Below are positions 7,365 through 10,146 of a DNA stretch of 10,146 bases, piece after piece. Numbering within the stretch: the first letter of the stretch is position 1; every line of letters starts with the position of its first letter. The stretch spans positions 1-10,146 of the forward strand of contig DAOUWY010000042.1 in the NCBI GenBank assembly GCA_030666885.1, read 5' to 3'. Source of the stretch: Methanosarcinales archaeon. Lineage in GTDB: Archaea > Halobacteriota > Methanosarcinia > Methanosarcinales > Methanocomedenaceae. The notes beneath the pieces were generated by a model. That model was given only the letters and a program-made list of their open reading frames with translations. It was not told the DNA's origin and searched no databases. The position numbers and the translations under genes were made by a program.

Positions 7365-7922
7365 ATGAAAATCAGGAGAACCGGCTGGCATATTATCGTT
7401 ATCATTTTACTTTTACTTATACTGGCTTTTGTCCCGGGCATCCAGGCACGGGAGGAAGCGCTGTTCAACAACACTGGCTTTTATCTGTCCACAGGCCAGA
7501 CCTGGACTTTTTACCAGGATTATTCATTCACACTTAAAAGTATTGATAAAAGTGGTGAAAGGGGTTGGGTACAATTGAAACTCAATGATACTGTGGTTAA
7601 ATCAGGCATTTTATCCAACAATGAAATTTTTTATTACAATTCAAGCACAAACGGATCCAACGAAACAGTCATAATCAGCCTGGAAGTATCCGGGATATAC
7701 TCGGGAGAAGATACCGATATTGTTACTTTTTCCCCTGTTTACCAGTACTACCAACCCGGACTTGCAGAGCCAACACCCATACATACCCAGCTACCTGATA
7801 ATTCCAATGAAACTTCTGGTACACCCGCTCACACAAATGCTGGTGGAAATATTCCCGGATTCCGTGTGGTCACAATAGCAATAATAATATGCATTTATAG
7901 TTTATTGTTGCGTAGAACCTGA
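7365..7922 (+). CDS. Small secreted S-layer-domain protein with PGF-CTERM tail
   Basis: The product is a 185-aa exoprotein. Residues 1-28 form a signal peptide (basic start, long hydrophobic run, cleavage near IQA). Residues about 35-130 resemble one copy of the Methanosarcina-type S-layer duplication domain, with the stretch STGQTWTFYQDYSFTLKSID, then RGWVQLKLNDTVVKSG and NNEIFYYN; the domain assignment is from memory of the family. A Pro/Thr/Asn-rich linker (131-163) leads to PGF at 164-166, a hydrophobic helix and Arg183-Arg184, the layout of an archaeosortase-processed PGF-CTERM signal. Six N-X-S/T sequons (Asn35, 74, 92, 96, 99, 148) suggest heavy glycosylation. Full S-layer proteins usually carry two such domains and are far longer, so this is more likely an accessory envelope protein than the main lattice subunit. 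It follows the P-type ATPase by 62 bp and may share its transcript. Confidence 0.7.
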   Translation: MKIRRTGWHIIVIILLLLILAFVPGIQAREEALFNNTGFYLSTGQTWTFYQDYSFTLKSIDKSGERGWVQLKLNDTVVKSGILSNNEIFYYNSSTNGSNETVIISLEVSGIYSGEDTDIVTFSPVYQYYQPGLAEPTPIHTQLPDNSNETSGTPAHTNAGGNIPGFRVVTIAIIICIYSLLLRRT

Positions 7923-7923
7923 A

Positions 7924-7948
7924 ATCATCATTTAATATAAATGGTGAT
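7924..7948 (+). terminator. Strong hairpin immediately after the S-layer-type gene
   Basis: ATCATCATTT (7924-7933) pairs along its whole length with AAATGGTGAT (7939-7948), one pair being G-U, around the loop AATAT. It begins one base after the stop codon TGA (7920-7922). The position suggests a terminator or a stabilising 3' end. No long T-run follows, which leaves RNA processing or stability as an alternative. Confidence 0.45.
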
Positions 7949-7965
7949 ATAGTATAACACAAATC

Positions 7966-7987
7966 TACAGGGCATCCTGTATTTCTT
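7966..7987 (+). other. Second small hairpin with a T-rich tail before the prenyltransferase gene
   Basis: TACAGG (7966-7971) pairs with CCTGTA (7976-7981) around GCAT, followed by TTTCTT. It ends about 17 bases before the ATG at 8004. It could be a second terminator for the upstream gene or a leader structure of the prenyltransferase mRNA. The stem is only six pairs. Confidence 0.3.
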
Positions 7988-7994
7988 AAATAAC

Positions 7995-7999
7995 GTGAT
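7995..7999 (+). promoter_or_regulatory. Ribosome binding site of the UbiA-type prenyltransferase
   Basis: GTGAT matches the 3' part of the archaeal GGAGGTGATC complement and lies four bases before ATG 8004. An in-frame start at this GTG would use the binding site itself, so ATG 8004 is preferred. Confidence 0.5.
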
Positions 8000-8003
8000 A
8001 CTC

Positions 8004-8981
8004 ATGCCAACGTCAACCAATAATGAAAACCGCAATATGGTACGTGCGTATATCGATATGCTGCGACCCGAGATAGCTGATATGGACCTGGCACTTCCGG
8101 CTGCCAGTGCCCTGCTGGCAACCTATCTCATAAGTGGAGGTATGCCACCCTTATTCCCGTTCTTCCTGGCAGTTGTAGGTGCTTATATTGCAATTACCAG
8201 TTCCTATGTGTTCAATGATTACTGTGATGTGGATATCGACAAGATCAATCTCCCGAACCGGCCGCTGCCATCCTCAAGGATCACCCGTAAAAATGCACTG
8301 ACCTATGCCCTTGTACTGATGGTGATCGCCAGTAGTGTCGCTGCTTACCTGAATCCCGAATCACTGGTTGTTTTTATTATAGCTGCAAGCGTTATTACCC
8401 TTTATTCAAGTGTGGCAAAACGGTCTACTTTCCTGAGTTTTGTTCCTGTTGGTATCTCATACGGGCTGGTCCCGATCGGTGTCTGGCTTGCATTCGATCC
8501 TGCTGGGGTGCTCAATCTTGGCTTAGTACACTCGTATGCGCCTGACGATGGTGTGATACTCCCCCTGCCTGCAATATTTTTAGGAATAATGATATGTGTT
8601 ACCGACTGGGGCTTTACCCTTAGCGGCGTAGCACGGGATGTGGAAGGGGATCGTGCCAAAGGCGCACCAACCGTGCCTGTGACGTTCGGTATACCTGCCA
8701 CTTCGAAGTTCATATTCCTGTGCTGGTTAACCGGTGTTGTGGCATCCCTGGTTATTGGGTATACTGCCCACCTGGGTCCGTTGTATTTTGCAGGTGCTTT
8801 ATTCGGCGGCGCCTGGATACTGTGGCAGTCTATTGATTTTATTAAGAATCCTCTTCCTGGGAGGGGAGGTAAATTATTCCTGCAAGGTTCCAGGTATAGG
8901 GGTGTGATGTTCGGGTCCCTGATAATCGATGTGTTGCTCCTGGTATTTATAAAGTCTACCGGATATCCTTTTATCTGGTAA
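8004..8981 (+). CDS. UbiA-superfamily prenyltransferase, ChlG/BchG-like
   Basis: This 325-aa polytopic membrane enzyme should transfer a prenyl group from a prenyl diphosphate to an acceptor at the membrane. Both Mg2+/diphosphate-binding motifs are present: N71-D72-x-x-D75-x-x-x-D79 (with INLPNRPLPSSRI after it) and D212-V-E-G-D216 (followed by RAKGAPTVPVTFG). The YSSVAKR and VPVGISYGLVPIGVWLAF stretches (134-164) recall the chlorophyll synthase branch more than the shorter archaeal DGGGP synthases of about 280 aa. An extra loop lies at about 165-188. The acceptor cannot be read from the sequence. The next gene starts 17 bp later and encodes a geranylgeranyl-reductase-like flavoprotein, so the two probably attach and saturate the same chain. 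Candidate products are membrane lipid (digeranylgeranylglyceryl phosphate), a quinone, or methanophenazine, whose side chain is a partly reduced pentaprenyl ether. Confidence 0.87.
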   Translation: MPTSTNNENRNMVRAYIDMLRPEIADMDLALPAASALLATYLISGGMPPLFPFFLAVVGAYIAITSSYVFNDYCDVDIDKINLPNRPLPSSRITRKNALTYALVLMVIASSVAAYLNPESLVVFIIAASVITLYSSVAKRSTFLSFVPVGISYGLVPIGVWLAFDPAGVLNLGLVHSYAPDDGVILPLPAIFLGIMICVTDWGFTLSGVARDVEGDRAKGAPTVPVTFGIPATSKFIFLCWLTGVVASLVIGYTAHLGPLYFAGALFGGAWILWQSIDFIKNPLPGRGGKLFLQGSRYRGVMFGSLIIDVLLLVFIKSTGYPFIW

Positions 8982-8984
8982 TAC

Positions 8985-8988
8985 GGAG
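8985..8988 (+). promoter_or_regulatory. Ribosome binding site supporting a TTG start
   Basis: GGAG (in GGAGTGG, 8985-8991) lies ten bases before TTG 8999. An in-frame TAG at 8993-8995 excludes any start further upstream, and no ATG or GTG occurs before the FAD-binding motif. Confidence 0.6.
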
Positions 8989-8998
8989 TGGTTAGAAA

Positions 8999-10146
8999 TT
9001 GATTGAGAATGCAGATATAGTGGTTATCGGTGCCAGTCCTGCCGGGGTGATGGCTGCCAGGAGTGCGGCTTTACAGGGGGCAAATGTGACACTACTGGAC
9101 CGCAAGGAGGATATAGGGCATCCACCCCATCCTGCTAATACCTTTTTCAAGTTCATGATGGACCGTAACTGCGAGCCGATCCTGGATGAGTATGTGCTTA
9201 ACAGGCTGCGGGGTATGAAGATAATCTCGCCAGGAGGTATCAGTATCGAGATCGAGACCCCTGGATATTACATAGACAGGCAGCGGTTTGACAGGCATTA
9301 CAGGGATGAACTGTTAAATGCAGGGGTGAATGTGCTAACAGGCACAAAAGCCCTTTCGGTTATGCGGGTCGGCTCCCAATCCAAGGTAAGTACATCTGAT
9401 GGTATCCTTATTCCAAAACTGGTAATAGCAGCCGACGGTATTGAGTCAAAGACTGCGGCCCGGATGGGGCTTAAGACCACACGGTATCCGGGAGATATTG
9501 CCTGGGCACTGGAGGCAAAGGTCAGGGCACCCGGCATTGGTGAGCCAGATATGTTCGAGTATTATATAGGGAACCATTCACCTGGCTGGAAGTCCACCTA
9601 TTCGCCGGCCGGGGGTGACCTGGCTACACTGGGGGTATATGTCAGGCGTCACGGCAGGGATGTTTCTGCCTTTTTTGATCGGTGGCTGGAGCGGTTTGCA
9701 AAATTGAAAGGGTATGGGATTGATGATATCGAAATAATTGCCACGTATACAGGGGGTGACCCTATAGCCACTGTCCCGCACCAGTTAGTAACTGATGGGT
9801 TTATGGTAGCTGGCGGGGCGGCCGGACAGAGTGGTATCGGCTATGGTATGCGCGCAGGTCAGATCTGCGGTGAGGTAGCTGCGGCTGCGGTTGCTGAAGG
9901 TGATGTTTCAACAAGACGCTTGCGGGAATATGTAAAACGCTGGAGAAGGGAGTTTGCCAGCGAGTACTGGATGGGGCGCATGGGCCTGGAACTGGTGCGC
10001 AAGATGACAAATAAGGAGATCGATACTGTGGTCTCGGCGTTTGCAGGCCGTGACCTGTCTTCGCTTAAGGGGACTCCGCTAGTGCAGGCTGCTAAGGTGG
10101 GGCTGTTTATTGCAAGGCATAAGCCGACGGCGCTTTGGGCTTATAG
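8999..10146 (+). CDS. FAD-dependent oxidoreductase, geranylgeranyl-reductase-like (3' end cut by window)
   Basis: The frame runs open from TTG 8999 to the window end (382 complete codons, no in-frame stop). Family members are commonly about 390-410 aa, so little is missing. The N terminus IVVIGASPAGVMAARSAALQ...VTLLDRK is a Rossmann FAD-binding motif with Ser13 at the second Gly of GxGxxG. AADGIES (Asp146) and DGFMVAGGAAGQSGIGYGMRAG (266-288) match the later FAD-binding motifs of geranylgeranyl reductases. Departures are GG (272-273) where GD is usual, PPHPANTFF where the CGE segment normally lies, and SPGWKSTYSP instead of a PGGYAWIFP-like substrate motif. The family reduces prenyl double bonds in archaeal lipids, (bacterio)chlorophyll or other prenylated compounds. 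The gene is tightly linked to the UbiA-type prenyltransferase, which suggests a shared substrate. A different flavin chemistry remains possible. Confidence 0.8.
   Translation, partial: MIENADIVVIGASPAGVMAARSAALQGANVTLLDRKEDIGHPPHPANTFFKFMMDRNCEPILDEYVLNRLRGMKIISPGGISIEIETPGYYIDRQRFDRHYRDELLNAGVNVLTGTKALSVMRVGSQSKVSTSDGILIPKLVIAADGIESKTAARMGLKTTRYPGDIAWALEAKVRAPGIGEPDMFEYYIGNHSPGWKSTYSPAGGDLATLGVYVRRHGRDVSAFFDRWLERFAKLKGYGIDDIEIIATYTGGDPIATVPHQLVTDGFMVAGGAAGQSGIGYGMRAGQICGEVAAAAVAEGDVSTRRLREYVKRWRREFASEYWMGRMGLELVRKMTNKEIDTVVSAFAGRDLSSLKGTPLVQAAKVGLFIARHKPTALWAY

Noticed and set aside
7995..8003. GTG start at 7995 for the UbiA-type prenyltransferase
   Set aside because: The GTGAT sequence is better explained as the ribosome binding site for ATG 8004.
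10144..10146. TAG at the very end of the window as the stop of the reductase-like gene
   Set aside because: The reading frame has TAT at 10142-10144 followed by the incomplete codon AG, so this TAG is out of frame and the gene continues beyond the window.

Overview
The window looks like chromosomal DNA of a euryarchaeon related to the Methanosarcinales, methanogenic or ANME-type. The clues are archaeal promoter elements (TTTATATA-type TATA boxes), Shine-Dalgarno sites of the AGGTG/GTGAT/GGAG type, a Methanosarcina-type S-layer domain, PGF-CTERM-like C-terminal anchors and a UbiA plus geranylgeranyl-reductase-like pair. The genus cannot be fixed from this sequence alone.

Layout. (1) Positions 1-108 hold the last 35 codons of a CPA2/Kef/NapA-type cation:proton antiporter on the + strand. 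(2) Positions 355-4398 on the - strand hold two AT-rich tandem paralogues for secreted, membrane-anchored surface proteins. Both carry a signal peptide, a DUF2341 domain, a lectin-like region, a DUF11/CARDB-like domain and an SGF-type C-terminal anchor. The downstream copy (826 aa) also has seven QQTSDGGY-type repeats, probably a seven-bladed beta-propeller. (3) A 183-bp divergent promoter region follows. (4) Positions 4582-7302 on the + strand encode a 906-aa P2-like cation P-type ATPase. Its catalytic machinery is intact, but most of the acidic and hydroxyl ion ligands of the Ca2+-ATPase are missing. (5) Positions 7365-7922 encode a small secreted protein with a single S-layer-type domain and a PGF-CTERM tail, followed by a strong hairpin. 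(6) Positions 8004-10146 hold a tight two-gene unit: a ChlG/BchG-like UbiA prenyltransferase, then, 17 nt later and from a TTG start, a divergent FAD-dependent geranylgeranyl-reductase-like protein that runs off the window end.

How the genes fit together. The left and middle parts concern the cell envelope: ion transport plus three anchored exoproteins, all with archaeosortase-type tails. The right part is an isoprenoid attachment and saturation module. It resembles the chlorophyll synthase/reductase pair, but in an archaeon it more plausibly serves membrane lipids or a prenylated electron carrier such as methanophenazine or a quinone; this is inference. Base composition differs along the window: sampled 60-base lines give 16/60 G+C at 3961-4020, 34/60 at 7201-7260 and 33/60 at 9001-9060. 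No RNA gene, CRISPR array, insertion sequence or defence system was seen. No gap between genes exceeds 300 bases; the longest, 109-354, holds only a candidate terminator.
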